Part shown: in pieces, positions 25,106 through 37,220 of the stretch
Numbering within the stretch: position 1 is the stretch's first letter
How the letters are laid out: each line of letters starts with the position of its first letter
The notes under the pieces: model-generated
Databases searched by the model: none
What the model saw: only the letters and a program-made list of their open reading frames with translations
What the model was told of the DNA's origin: nothing
Program-made: the position numbers and the translations under genes
DNA from: Seriola aureovittata
Taxonomy: Eukaryota; Chordata; Actinopteri; Carangiformes; Carangidae
DNA length: 64,000 nucleotides
Reading direction: 5' to 3'
NCBI RefSeq assembly: GCF_021018895.1
Contig: NC_079386.1
Location: forward strand, 5,021,335-5,085,334

Positions 25106-27106
25106 AGCTATAAGCAGGCCACTCTGAAGTCCTGCCAGGAGGAGGAAGAGGAGGAGGAAGAAGAGGAGGAGGAGGTGGAGGCTCAGGAATATTCTAGTAG
25201 TTTATTCCTGGCCAGGGGTCAACTGTGGCCTCGGGCTGCAGCTCAGAGAGGGAGGAAGAAACTCACACATGATGAGTATACACAATCACATATACCAGCT
25301 CCAGCATACACACACACACACACTCATGGCCAGGGGTCAGCTGTGTCCTCCATATGCTGAACACACACTTACGCAAATGCACCAACTCCTTGAGAGAATG
25401 ATGAAGACGCGCACTGCCACACACAGGACTTAACACAGACCCCTGTAATGGTCACCGCCTGAAGTGGTGAAGGTGGCAATGTGTCTCTAACCAAAGCCTC
25501 CACGTCATGTCCCCATGATTACCACAATAAATCCATAAGAGTGTGAGAAGCACTGAAGCCATTAGGATGAAAATGGCTTCAAACAATGGGCATGTGGCAC
25601 GTGTGGCCTTTTCCCAAAGAGCTGGCACTGCCACGACCTGTCCAACATATTTTACAACCATAATTACAATATAGAGAGCAGCCGCCTCTATGGCAGATGC
25701 TGCTTCCCACGTTAGAGGTTCCCCACGTAATTATCATGATGAACTTGGCACACCGAGGCAATAAATATCACAGAACACACACACACACACACACAAACAT
25801 ATTGCACAGGGTTGAAAGGACACAGACAGACTGTACTGTATGTGGAAGTACAGAAAGGCAGATATGGGAAAAGGAGCACAGTGGTGAGGTAAGGACAAGC
25901 TCAGTCAGGGGACATACAAATTAGTATAATGTGTCCCATGACACCTTAAAAATAAGTAGACAATATGACTTCCAAAACTAAAAACAAAAGACTAAAAAAG
26001 CAAAAACCAAAAAAACTAGACAAAACAGAAAAAAAATTGCAATGTGATATTAAAAAAAAATCTCAAATTAAACAAAGCCTAATTAACTTTAAGAAAAAAT
26101 GATTCCTGAAAAAAGCCTCCACCCCCCCAAAAAAACCTATTATATGTTATTATTCAAATCATTTCCAACAAACCTTGGTACCAAAGTACATTTTGTTCAT
26201 GGACCTTTAGTCAACTCAGTGTGTGTGTTTATGTGTGTGTTTGTTCGTACTGCTCAGTCTCCTGCCTATCCATATCTAAATATAGATAAGTATTTCCAAA
26301 TGGAGCCAAATGGTTTCATTAAGTCCACAGAAGCTCTTAAGAACCATATTATTGTACAAAATCAACAGGACAAAAGATTCAATATTCAATTTATCTTTGG
26401 CTCATAATGTCAAAAACCATCACCATATGCAGCACAGACACACACAGCCACGCAAATCAAGTGTCATTGTCTCATTTAGCTTCAATGAATAATTTTGCAA
26501 TTACATTTAACATGCAAACACACAAGATGAATTAGGCCGCACTGTGTTCCACTTGCCTTGAGGGAAGCACAGGGAGAGTAATGGCTCCCAGAATCACAAA
26601 TGAGGCGCCTCTTGACATTTTTATATCACGGTAAATCACCGTATGTATGAGGCAAGTTCGTTGTGTGCTTACAGATTACCGGCTTGTGTGTGTAGATGTG
26701 TTGACATGCACCTCGACAAAGTCATCACCTCAGTCACAGCATGGGATAGGGTCCTGCCTCTGGTCCGTGGTACAGATCTGTGCGTATTAAGCTGGAATTT
26801 ACTCTGTCTATTTCCTGTACCACCATAAATACAGGACATGTTGTGTGCAGCTACCAGGAAGATGGACTGGGATGTTTCCCAGATTCAGATTAAGTCCTGA
26901 ACGAGAAATTACAAGCTGTGGATGTTCTGTATTGAGGCTTTACAGTTGAGGATTAATCTGTAGTCTGGCAAGTCAACCATCAAAATCCAGTTATCCAGTG
27001 CAGGCAGAAAACGGAGCAAAGAAGAAGAGAAGATGAGGAGGGTGCAGGAAGGAAGGGAGAAACTGGAAAGCGTGAGATTTTAACAGGAAGGCCTGTGGGA
27101 ACTCAC
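25106..27106. other. Intron next to fgf11 exon 1, with candidate regulatory blocks
   Basis: A GAG/GAA-rich patch at 25137-25175, short CA runs (25310, 25776-25794), A-rich DNA at 25980-26100, conserved-looking blocks at 25480-25760 and 26520-26640, and a purine patch at 27003-27060 close to the splice donor. Confidence 0.4.
25480..25760. promoter_or_regulatory. Candidate conserved noncoding element
   Basis: Unique DNA with homeodomain-like sites (CATGATTACC, CATAATTAC, GTAATTATCATGATG), E-box-like CACGTG (GGCACGTGTGG) and no simple repeats, 1.5 kb inside the intron from the fgf11 exon. Regulatory role is inference. Confidence 0.3.
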
Positions 27107-27299
27107 CTGGTCTTTTCTCCATTTTTCTCCCTCGACTGCCACATAGTCGAACCTTGGATATTAATATGAGGATTTGCTTCTGGCAGAGCGACTTGTTGCT
27201 CTTGGGGCAGGGTTTGCGCTTGCTGGCGATCTGCCGGTTTGCCTGGGGGTCCTTGACCTCCCTGCGCTGGCGAATAAGGGAGCTGGCGAGAGCGGCCAT
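27107..27299 (-). CDS. fgf11: fgf11 (FHF3) first coding exon, A-type N-terminus
   Basis: The exon encodes 64 residues plus one base. It starts [15 protein letters not shown] and contains KSLCQKQ, then [11 protein letters not shown] around residues 37-54. From family knowledge this pattern matches FGF11 better than FGF12, 13 or 14, which begin MAAAIAS and end this exon in a KKRRRRR-type tract. FHFs are intracellular, not secreted. They bind the C-terminal tail of voltage-gated sodium channels, and the A-type N-terminus acts as an inactivation particle for long-term inactivation. The ATG at 27299 has the context GGGAAG-ATGG, and an in-frame TGA lies at 27329-27327 with no ATG between, which fixes the start. 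The exon ends CCAG|GTGAGT, a canonical donor at 27106, leaving a phase-1 intron. The beta-trefoil core exons were not recognised and should lie beyond position 1. Whether this is the a or b teleost paralogue cannot be told. Confidence 0.93.
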
Positions 27300-27600
27300 C
27301 TTCCCAGCGCTGACCCTGCCGCCGCCTCACCAGTCGCTGGCGGCTCGGTGGCGCCCAGGTGTCGGGGGGTACCGTGGGCCACCCCCCTGCCCGCTCACCC
27401 AGGGCGACGGGACACCGCTGAGGGAGGGGTGCAAAGCTGAGGAGGGGGCTTCTGAGGATGGACCGAAGCGGCGGGGAGAAGGGCAGAAAAAGAGAGAGGA
27501 GGGGAGGAAGATGAGGAGGTGGAGGAAAGAAGGGTGGATCCCTCAAAGGCCCACCCAAAACAGGCAACTTGCGTCGTTGACAGTTCGACTGATGAGCGTT
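27300..27600 (-). promoter_or_regulatory. fgf11: CpG-rich leader and promoter side of fgf11
   Basis: The stretch from the start codon to about 27480 is GC-rich, with roughly 20 CpG dinucleotides in 210 bases. The rest of the window is AT-rich and CpG-poor. On the minus strand no ATG occurs between the start codon and about 27600, so the leader has no upstream start codons there. No TATA box is evident. A CpG-island promoter with dispersed starts is the natural reading; the transcription start itself cannot be placed. Confidence 0.6.
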
Positions 27601-28679
27601 TGCCTTTAAATGTCCTTCTGGTTGTTTGTTTTCTGCTTGGGAGTCAGGTTCAGGTGAAGCTTTGATACGTCACTGTTCCTCTGTTGGGACAAGTCATGGT
27701 CTTATCCACCCAAAAACGAATGCGCTGTAGTCAGTGTGCCCCGATGCCTCTGTCCCAGTCCGACTGTACCCTCACCCTCGTCCTGGAGGTCCTGGGAAGT
27801 TTGACTCAATCCTGTCCGAAAGGGTTCAGCAACGGAACCATTCTTCGCATTGTGAAACCCGACCCAAACAAAAATCACATTTAGTCCTCTTAACCCGCTC
27901 AGTCCTGCAGATCAGAAACCCGATCCGACTCAGTGGGATGAAAAACGTCCAAATACCAACTCTCCAAAATAACAGGAGTGACTCTGTCGGGACACACTGC
28001 AGCTGCTTTTCTTCTTGTCCCTCACCTGTGAAATTTCTCCATCCGAAACAATGTCAGAGCATGAGAAGTAGAAGAAGAAGTGGGGACCGTCCGACCTGAG
28101 GTATCAGCTCCGCAAGCTGGGACAAGGGATGGAGGGATGCGGACAGACACTGCTGGACGGAGTGCAGCTTGTTCCCTTGCTGTCGTTCAAGCTCTCCTGG
28201 CATCACCCTTGTGTTCACCCACACCCTGAGAGAAAGAGGGAAACAGACAGAGGCTTGATAAATCCAGCATTTCCCAGAGACAGAGGTGACATTCATGAAC
28301 GAGAGAGCGCGGGGATAGAGAGACAGGGACACTGAAAAGAAAGAGAGAGGGAGGGAGGGAGTGCTGTGAGTCTATCTATCCCCCCCGTCGGATCGGGCTC
28401 TCCAACTCTGTCGGCAGCGCGCAACACCACAGCAGAGCGCAGCGCTGTGTCCTTCAGCCACGCATGCCACCTCGCAGTTGGGAGAACGAGGGATGAATGA
28501 ATGGAGGGAGACAGAGAGGGAGGGAGGGAGAGGAGATGAGGTGAAGGGGGAGTGGGGAGGAGAGAGGGGTGTGCTGGCAGGTAGCCATGCCTTACGGTAG
28601 ATGCTGTGCTGCTCATGTGAGAGTCTCCACCGGCGGGTGACAGTAGTCCGATCCGGTTCTGTTGAGTCCATTGTGTGTC

Positions 28680-28718
<39 letters not shown>

Positions 28719-29990
28719 TGTGTGTCTCCTGAACAAGGCACCTCTCAGCCTCTGTGCACACGTGTGAGGGAGAGTGTACATATGTGTGTGAGGAGGCAGC
28801 ACAGTGTGAAGGTGTATGGGTGTGAGGGTGTGTGACAGAGGCAGCGTGTATGTGTGTGAATGCGAGTGTGTGTGTGAGACTCTCTTGCTTCTGCCTGTTC
28901 ACAGTGCATTACCGAGCGAGCGCTGGCAGCGTGCTCCACACGCTCTCTCTCTCTCTCTCTCTCTCATACAGAGACACACACTCTCTCACTCTCTCTCCAA
29001 GTCTATTTCCCTAAACCCTCCCCTTTGCTCTTCTTTCTCCCTCCCCTTTCTCCTCCCCCTCTGTCACTCAAATCCCTCCTTCGACGTCTGTGATTCAAAG
29101 TCTCCTCCTCCCCAGTCTCCCCTATTTTCTCCATCACCTCTCTGCCAACAGGGCCAGGCTGAGCTGGGCCGGGTCGGGGCTGGGGTGCTCCCCCTCCGCC
29201 CTCCCACTCCCCACCATCTCTGATGTGATGTTGTCTTAAAGAGACAAACTAAGCAAGGTTGTCAGCGTTGTTCTCTCAGCTATGACAAGGACGTATAGAT
29301 GCCATGACACAGTCTGAGTCAGTCGGGACCTTGCGTCACTGCCATCACATCGCCCATACATCTGTTAACACATCAGTCAGTCACACAAACACACTCGATC
29401 ACATACACTGCACATACAGTAAACAATCAAGTCCGACGGGGCAAGAAACTAGCTGTGAGATCAGATTATCTGAACTACTTTATTTGGATATAAAACCAAG
29501 TGTTTGCGCCCAAAATTCGGATAATAATCCCTAACTGTGCTGTGTCCTCTCCTTCATACGCAACATACAAACATGTACACACTGCGCCTGAGCTTCAGCA
29601 GAGGAAGGTGCACCTCTTAACATCAGTTTGCAGGCTAGATAGACAATTAGCTGCTCAGCTGCAGCACATTAAACAGCACGTAAACTTGAAATGTCACTGC
29701 AGTCCGTTAGATGCCGGTGCTGTTCTTATTCTTTAATACCACCGACAGACGCAGACATGTCCCTCCAGCCCTTGAGACACAAATGGAGCATTTATGGGGT
29801 TTTTTTTCGTTACTTCCTTTTAATTATCAAAAAAAATTAACAGTACATTTAAAAACTTGTCTGTTTACTTGTCTGTACTTGTCTGGAATTCCTTTTAGAG
29901 ATGTATCCACTTTGCCAGATGTCAACATTCAACTTGTTTTTTTCAGGCACGCTAGGAGCATGGCTCTAGGGATAGTCAGTCTGCTGAAAT
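27330..29990. other. Upstream flank of fgf11: CpG-rich and purine/pyrimidine tracts
   Basis: No coding exon recognised. There is a CpG-rich patch at about 28380-28470, a purine-rich tract at 28300-28570 containing GGGAGGGAGGGA, (GT)n at 28684-28711, (CT)n at 28941-28966 and a pyrimidine-rich stretch to about 29130. The tracts could be far-upstream leader or promoter DNA of fgf11; no splice sites tie them to the coding exon. From 29230 to 29990 the DNA is ordinary and AT-rich, and I see nothing in it. Confidence 0.4.
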
Positions 29991-29997
29991 AACTCAA

Positions 29998-30400
29998 TAT
30001 TTAATGGATTGCCATTAAAACTTGTACACACATTCACAGACCTCAGAGAATGAACCCTACTGACTTTTCGATTGGCACCACCGGCAGGTCAAAGTTACCA
30101 AACTGCCAGTGAAATATTCCAGCACCTACTGGAGGAACTGGCACAAAATGTCATCCCTTAGCTTTTCAAAACAAATGACATCACCATGAGCCTCATCTGT
30201 ACTTTGTGTTTAGTGCTATTTATCAAATAGTTGCATGCTAACAGCTTAAACTAAGATGGTAACATGGTAAACATCTCCCTAACATCAGCATGTTAGCATT
30301 GTCATTGTGTGCACACTGACAATAGCATTTAGCTCACAGCAGCGTGGTGCCTAGGCATAGTCTCACAGTTTAACTACCATGGCAACATAAGATCCAGGTT
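29998..30400 (+). repeat. Dispersed repeat, GGATTGCCATNAAA family (plus copy)
   Basis: Begins TAATGGATTGCCATTAAAAC and continues through ACACACATTCACAGACCTCA, GGCACCACCGGCAGGTCAAA, GCCTCATCTGTACTTTGTG and CATCAGCATGTTAGCATTG to GCATAGTCTCACAG. Modules and order match a common percomorph repeat as I remember it, and the minus copy at 4340-4745. Confidence 0.75.
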
Positions 30401-32184
30401 GTTGTAATAAAACACAATTATCCTTTAAGCACAGGTATGGGCAGCGATGAGGTCACACGTATGACACATGATGCAACTGAGCAAACTGCATCTGCTGATG
30501 AAGACAATGCGATGTAGCTGACAGCTCTGGAAGTTTAGCATGTGATGAAAGGAGGAGTAAACTGTGAATCCTTGGAGACCGAGTCATAGTCAATGTCAGG
30601 AACATTTATCAGTAAGTAAGAGGTGAGGTCAGTGTAAGATAGGTTTTGGTACCAAATGTGTCTCTTTAGACAGCAAATAAAAACTATTAATAATGCCCAC
30701 ACTTACTTTAGCCAGTGGATGTTAACTTAGATGTTAACATACTGTAATTGTGCTGCCTTTTCAGCCAAGACTATCTCCCTCTATCACAGAAAATACTATT
30801 CAACCTAAAGATACCATCCTGGTTAAATTAAGGCCAAAATAAAACAAGTACAAATAAATAAAACTCCACAGGGCTTGAGCCAGCTATAGCAAGAGGAAAT
30901 ACCAACATCAAATTTATCCCGCAATTTAATCTTCTGAGTGTGCTGGTACTGCCTCTGACTTCAGTTGACATCTCTGTACCTTCTCTATTGGCCTCCATTC
31001 AAACTCTGGTCCGTGAGGGTGAATTCATCATTGCCCGGGCTGAATAACCCTGGCGATAAGCTGGCAACACGGCAAGATTTTCATCACTCTGTAGCCAAAG
31101 ATGTGGGGATATGGTGAAACTACATCACTGAATCGCATCAAGCCAAAAGTATCAATCTTATATCTTCCATCCATCTCATTGATCACAAAAGCAGTGATAC
31201 TTTACTACACCGTTCCTGAGAACAAGTTTAAATAACTGTCAGTGATATTTTTACTGTCAAAACAGGAAACACATAAGCTAACTAATGTTCTGCCATTTTT
31301 GATCATGGGGTATTCTTTGAGCTTAAAAAAAAAAAAATACAAATACTTGTTTAAAAATGCTGATTAAATAACTTATTTTGGCATTATTACGAACAATGTA
31401 TCCAAAAGGATGAACAAATTATAGAACTATAGTCTAAACATCAAATTCTCCTCATAAATTACCCAATTTATGTGCACTGGTACAAAATGTAATCACCTGA
31501 TTTTCTCTGCTTAACATTCTGCTGGCAGAATTAGTGACAGAGACGTCATCGTCCTGTGCCAGCACCAGATAAACCGCAATAAAATAGGGCAACAGAAACG
31601 ATAGGGAAAATACGAAAATGGCGAATATGAAGATAATTTCATACTGAATAATGACCTGAAATCAATATGTCATAACATTTCAAGCCAAATCTCATGTTGT
31701 TTTTCCATCAAGATTAGTCATCACGACCACCCTCTGTTAGAGTAGGTAGCAGCTAGTTTAGAGGAAGTTTAGATTCCTTGATTATACCAGCTACACTGGA
31801 CTAGACTAGTGAAGAACTATTAAGGGCAGTTCCAGTGATAAACTGCCCACACGGCTTTAAAAAAAAAAAAGAAAAAAGTAATCCCCTCCTGTTTGTGATA
31901 CAAGGTTTACATTAAACTGTGATGACAGCAGAGCAACAGAACCTCACCCCCGGAGCAGTCGGCGTTCCCCTGAGAAGGCAAATGTATAATGATAGTGGGA
32001 TTCTGTGATTGCAGGCAGACCTGCTACTGGGCTCCCCCTCTCCGTTTCTGCTGGCCTAGCAGGGAACGTGAAGAGAAAACCCTGCAGGATTTCCCCTACA
32101 CACACATTCTCTCACATACACACACATACACTCAGTCACCTATCACTTCCGTATTGCAGTTTCCTGAGCTGTTAAATAACGTAA

Positions 32185-32188
<4 letters not shown>
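30401..32188. other. Intergenic DNA, nothing recognised
   Basis: AT-rich unique DNA with A runs at 31326-31337 and 31859-31870 and a short CA stretch near 32100-32130. No exon or transposon end recognised. Confidence 0.5.

Positions 32189-32241
<53 letters not shown>
32189..32241. repeat. (TC)n microsatellite, 53 bp
   Basis: Perfect CT run. Confidence 0.97.
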
Positions 32242-32243
<2 letters not shown>

Positions 32244-35200
32244 GTCCTCTTACTGCACCATGGCCATCTTTCCCAAACCCCACCCAAGGGCATCCCTCAT
32301 TCCCCAAACACACCCACCTATTTTGGAGGTTACCCCACAATCCCCAGCTCCAGCGCCACCTCTTCAATCACACATTGATCCATTGCCGAGGCACAGTCCA
32401 CTAGGCTGTGGGAAATGCCTAGCAGCTTATGCACATTGCACGGAGGCGAGTTTTGGTTTATGGGGGTGTAGAGAAACAGACGCTGGTGGATTGCAATGAA
32501 GACATCATTGGGCACAGACGAGCCAAGACACGGTACAGAGAGTACTAGGAGGGAGAACAAAGCCGCCAAGGAGACAGACAAAAACTCTGGCCAAGACACA
32601 GAGCGACAATGAAACAAAGAGGGACAGAGAGGACAAGAGCAGCAAAGATATGCACTGAGTTTGTGCAACATCTGTGTGTGCAAGCTTGCATGTGTGTGTG
32701 CGTTTACGTCCGTGCTCATGTGTGCCTGCGCCAATGCCATCCATGGGTGGCTGGTCATGAATCTGTTTTTTTGAGTGAGTCAGTTTCCATTGGCAAATGC
32801 CTCTGAGGGTGACACCGTGATCAGGCTCACCAGTCACAGGGCAGCCACAGCATAGTTCTCCATCCTGCCTGCCCCTTCCCTCCATCTATCCCCCCGCCCT
32901 GCCTCCCTCACCCAGACAGAGTGGCCCAGTTCTGTCTGCAATGTCTCCGAGTTCAGTTCAAATCACAAGGTTCCTTACTGGTTGAGTGGGGAGAGCTTAA
33001 CTATAAAACACACACGCAGCATTAACAAAGAAAGATTCTGCTAAAGTTCTGTTTACTTTGAGTGAATGATATACTAATAGAGAAACCAAATATGAGTTTT
33101 AATTTGCAATGTTTCCATAATGAGCAAGCTGACATGAATTTGCTGTTACACATATGGGAGTTTACATTTTGGGATTTCAGCCACACCAACAGCCTAGCAA
33201 GGCTGTAACACTCACTACACACCAGGAAACAAAATTTGTAAATCAATGATGATGCCAATGGATGCTATTCTTAGATCCTCGCCACTAGAGAGGCAGAGGG
33301 CAACTGTGAACAGGCACAACAGCATTTAAAACATCCACTGTGTAATCAATTCATTTCTACACGATCACTGTGATTAGTGCATTTCACCTCAGGTTCAACT
33401 TTGGTAAACTTAAGGGAACACAGAACCAGAGAATATGGATAAAGGAGGCTATCATAGCTTTTTAGCTCTGTTGCACCGTCTGCTTTTACTTAAATCTCTT
33501 CTGACTAGTAACTGCACCACAAAACAAGAATTATTTTCAGGCAGTCATTAAACAGTCAGTGAAAACAAATGCCTTAGCAACCAAGCTAACAAGTTTGCGA
33601 ACTGGGTTAAGCTAACTCACTGCTAGGTGAGTTAGCCTGTTAGCTTGGAGAGGTTTTTCCTCCCCTCTTCAATAACTCTTTATTGAAGCAAACGGCCCAG
33701 TAGAGAGCAAATAAAATAAAAAGAGTTTTTTCTGACTTACCAGCGTTAGCTAAACTCTGTTGGCTGGCTAGCTGCAGTAGTTCACCGGTCATCCTGTGAG
33801 GCAGGCACTCATTAACTCTCTGGTGTGACTGTAAATTAACAGTGGTGAGAGATTAGAGACCACACCTGAACCAAAATCCTCTCTACAATGGCCTTAAGAC
33901 ATTTATCAGCCTCAGGTGTGCTTTACCGACCTTAGCTTAAGGTCAGTTGCACTTTGAGCTAAAAGACAGCTTGCTAATATGCTAACATTGTCCTGCTTAT
34001 GTTAACAAGACTAGCACAACTGACATCATTGCATCCTATTGTCTCCTACTGACTGTGCTCATACAGTATTTTAATACAGCCAAATTGTCAATAAAGCTGT
34101 TTTCATTTAAAAAAAATTTCTGTATGTAACAGAAAAAGTATGAGATAGTGACTGAAAAAGTATGAGACAGTGACAGAAACGCAGCCCACTGCGACTACAT
34201 AACTTCCAAGCTATTTGTAAACTGCTGCTCTGCAGCTAATCCTGATTTTATAACCACGACGTCATCTGACGAAATCACTAATCACATAAATTAAAGATAA
34301 AGACTGTTAATTCGGCTAGATTTACTTGTAAAACTATCACTCAGTGAGAAAGTTACGAGCGACAGAATATCTTTCTTATTTTGTGTGTCACACAGTGGAC
34401 AGCCTCTGTCTGGGATCCGCAAAAGTTTTCAACTACTGTATCTCCTCAAAAAGTGATCGGGAAGTTCATTTACCTCGACTGCAGAAGGTCTACGGGTCTT
34501 TATCTGGGCGATGCTTGTATTACAGGCAGGTCTTTATTTCTAATTCCTCTCTGTTTGACATGTACAATTAGTCAAAGCAGTACTTCAGTAGATGCCTCGT
34601 TTTGAGTCACTCCGCTCTGTTGTTTGACTTACTGCGTTACTATTTAATACAAACTAAACACTTCCTGTAATCGTTTCAAATTAAAAGCCCGCTTCAGTGA
34701 ATAGAAAACCTTTTTTTCTTAACAGGGCCTTTATTGCTGTGCTGCGGTATGCATAATGTCTCATTACCGGTTTCTGGCGTTTCTTTTGTTTACATACTAT
34801 TCAAATCTGCTAGTTTCTTTAGCTTTGCTTCTCTCTCTCTCTCCTTCCCACTCTCCTGCTCATGAAAGGTATTAAATTACTGTAGAGGTGTCATGTCATT
34901 CATTCATGTTTCACAGGTGGAACCAATTACCTGCATATGAAGTTAGATGAACAGTGAGGATCACCAATGTTTTCATGTTTTACCCCCTGGAGACCATGAA
35001 TGTCCGCAGTAAATTTTGATAATGATGTCTATCAAACACATTTCAATTATTTAACCAGCCTAATAATTAGGCTGGCAAAAAAGCTTTGTTACTGCCTCTT
35101 CCTCTATCTTGCTCTGTCTCTATATTTATCCACCCCCACTCCCCTTCCAATCTTCATCTTCTCTGTCTCTCTGTCTCATCTCAACTCAGTGACCTGGCAT

Positions 35201-36849
35201 GACTTTTGGCATACAGAATATTACAAAAGCATATGAAACTATACAGAGATGATCGCATTCCTTTAAAATATGTACTGTCTAACACTAGTTTAAAATACAA
35301 ATCATCATCGTTACCGTCTTTCTCTTTAAAGCTCTTTGTGCCTTTATCTTCCACCTCTTCACATGTAACACTTCTCTCCTCCATCTCCTCCTCTTCATGT
35401 TATTCCTTCCATTGTCTCTTCCCCTCCCACCGTCTCTCCTCATATAACCGTATTTCTCTCTCTGACACTGTAGAGGTGACTGGTCCTGTTTTGCCTCTCA
35501 GTCTAATCTCAGGCTCATTATGTAAAGGTGTGTTGGCTCATTTGTTATTTCTGGCTCCAATAAACTTGATTAGGGTTGGGGGGGGTTTTCACCTTTCTTT
35601 CTCTCCACCTCCTTCTATCATTCTGTTATCGGTTGACACTGCCCTTATTTGAGAAGGGTTCCTCCCTTGTGTTCTGAGGTATCATCTACATTTTGGTTTT
35701 AAAATGTGATAAGTGACCTATTAAATTTGTGGCATTTAGAGTGTTTTATTATCATTTATATATTTAAATACTGAGGAGGGAACATCAGGCGTGAATTGTT
35801 GTTTTGTTTTCCCTGTCACAGATGGAAAACATTTAGTTAAAAAAAAAAAAAAAATCCCCACTTTGTGTTTGCATGACTGATCACACAGTGAGGGTTTCGC
35901 TGCGGGCAGCTCACTGATATTCAGAATTCGGTGGTGCAGGGAGGTCTGCAAAACGCCACAAGAGCAGCAGGGAAGGGAAGGGGTAAAAATTGCTCTATTT
36001 AATGTAAATAAAACTAGGTACTGTAAGCAGCGGAGGTCAGTGCTGGGTGATGTTATTTGTACTTGGTCTAAGCGTCACCTATAGTGTGTGAATTTTCGCA
36101 GAAGTGGCAGTGGAGACAACATTTCTGGAAGGTGCATTCAGGAATGCTCTGACATATGAGTGTTAAAGGTTACGAGCTACTGTGCTGTGAAAATCCAACA
36201 CAGAGGGAAAACTTGCAAACAATAATGTCTTGTAAAGGTTAATGTGAATTTCCTGGGAAGCAACTATGAAATCATGTGGGTTGAAAGATCCTTGAACGCA
36301 CCGACAGGGAGACTTTGCAACTGTCCTGGTATAGCTGCTACTTTACTAACTTTCAAATGAGAATGAGGAAACAGTGTGGCCGGTGTCAAAGGGGGTCACT
36401 CCTAATGATCAGCCGTCAGAGAATTATCAGCTGAATCTGCTTGGGGGAGAAAGCACAGGAAGGAAATTGGAGAAGTGTTGATGGATTTCAAGGAGAGCGT
36501 TCTCTTTATCGAATTCAAGCATATACATTGTATAGGAAAAAAAAACAAACCTTTACAGTGCAGACAGAGCTATATAACGAATATCTCAGGATTTGTCATC
36601 TTGACTTCAGCGACTGCGTGGAGGGAGCTGAGGGCGCTAATACATATGACTTCATATTTCAGCCTACGTCCCGCCCAGACTTGGTGTCACAGATAAATAT
36701 ACACAATAAAGATAGAAAACACACACGGTGCATCTATAACACCACAAATGGAGCTCTGTCAAAGCGAATACAAGAGGTTCAAAAGTGCATGTTTATCATT
36801 TGTGTGTTTTATGAACTGTGTTGAACTGAGTTTGTGAATGTTAGTTAGC

Positions 36850-36850
<1 letters not shown>
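32242..36850. other. Intergenic DNA, little recognised
   Basis: Holds a 23-bp tandem duplication (AGAAAAAGTATGAGATAGTG, 34131-34176), the hairpin at 33611, a fragment of the GGATTGCCAT family on the minus strand at about 34965-35005 (GACCATGAATGTCCGCAGTA), a pyrimidine-rich stretch at 35320-35460 and an A16 run at 35838. No coding exon is supported; the 127-codon frame at 36441-36824 has no recognisable domain. Confidence 0.4.
33611..33636. other. Perfect 10-bp hairpin
   Basis: GCTAACTCAC (33611-33620), loop TGCTAG, GTGAGTTAGC (33627-33636), in a region rich in GCTAAC/GTTAGC motifs. No function assigned. Confidence 0.6.

Positions 36851-36901
<51 letters not shown>
36851..36901. repeat. (TG)n microsatellite, 51 bp
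   Basis: Perfect TG run. Confidence 0.97.
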
Positions 36902-36903
<2 letters not shown>

Positions 36904-36919
36904 GTGCAGCTCCATCTGT

Positions 36920-37220
36920 GTGTTACCCCCTGCTCACCTCTAAATCCCCTGATACAGCTGTGGATTAGGCTCTGGTAAATTATGCCTCAGCGGCGCTGTG
37001 CTGCCTCAAATAATGCAATAATGCGCCATCCCTCTGTCTCAGTCAGTGCCTGTCTGAGACAAATGGGCCCCAAATTGGGATTGATATGGAGGGCTTTTCT
37101 GTGGGGGACTTTAATGAACACATAATGCAGGTAGCCGCCACTTTGGCCTCATTAGATGCTGCAAATAAACCTCTTGGTGACAGTGAGTGAGGCTGGAACA
37201 GGATGCTAATGTTTAGTCGT
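36920..37220. promoter_or_regulatory. Candidate conserved noncoding element
   Basis: About 300 bp of unique DNA with balanced base composition and dense ATTA/TAAT motifs (GGTAAATTATGCCTCAGC, AATAATGCAATAATGC, ACACATAATGCAGG, CTCATTAGATG), directly after a TG run. It looks like a vertebrate enhancer block upstream of fgf11; untested. Confidence 0.3.

Larger units (their letters stand above)
1..27106 (-). other. fgf11: fgf11 intron 1, 5' part (continues past position 1)
   Basis: Reading away from the donor at 27106 on the minus strand, I looked for the second FHF exon (residues around PQLKGIVTKL) and for the later exons (FNLIPVGLRVV, GWYLGLNKEG). None was recognised by eye, so the whole stretch is read as intron of at least 27 kb. 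It holds microsatellites, SINE and MITE remnants and blocks that look like conserved noncoding DNA. A short or diverged exon could have been missed. Confidence 0.6.

Noticed and set aside
25097..25360. Glu-rich frame suggesting an acidic protein
   Set aside because: The Glu run is a GAG/GAA simple repeat; the flanks are relic satellite and CA repeats.
27161..27382. A 73-codon minus frame overlapping the fgf11 start
   Set aside because: Opens at GTG and is out of frame with the FGF11 peptide; no independent support.
27103..27567. A 154-codon minus-strand frame overlapping fgf11 exon 1, possible upstream ORF
   Set aside because: It opens at TTG, not ATG, lies in another frame and runs through the splice donor; a shadow of the GC-rich exon and leader.
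36441..36824. A 127-codon plus-strand frame
   Set aside because: No recognisable domain, no acceptor or donor in suitable places, and ordinary AT-rich composition; chance frame.
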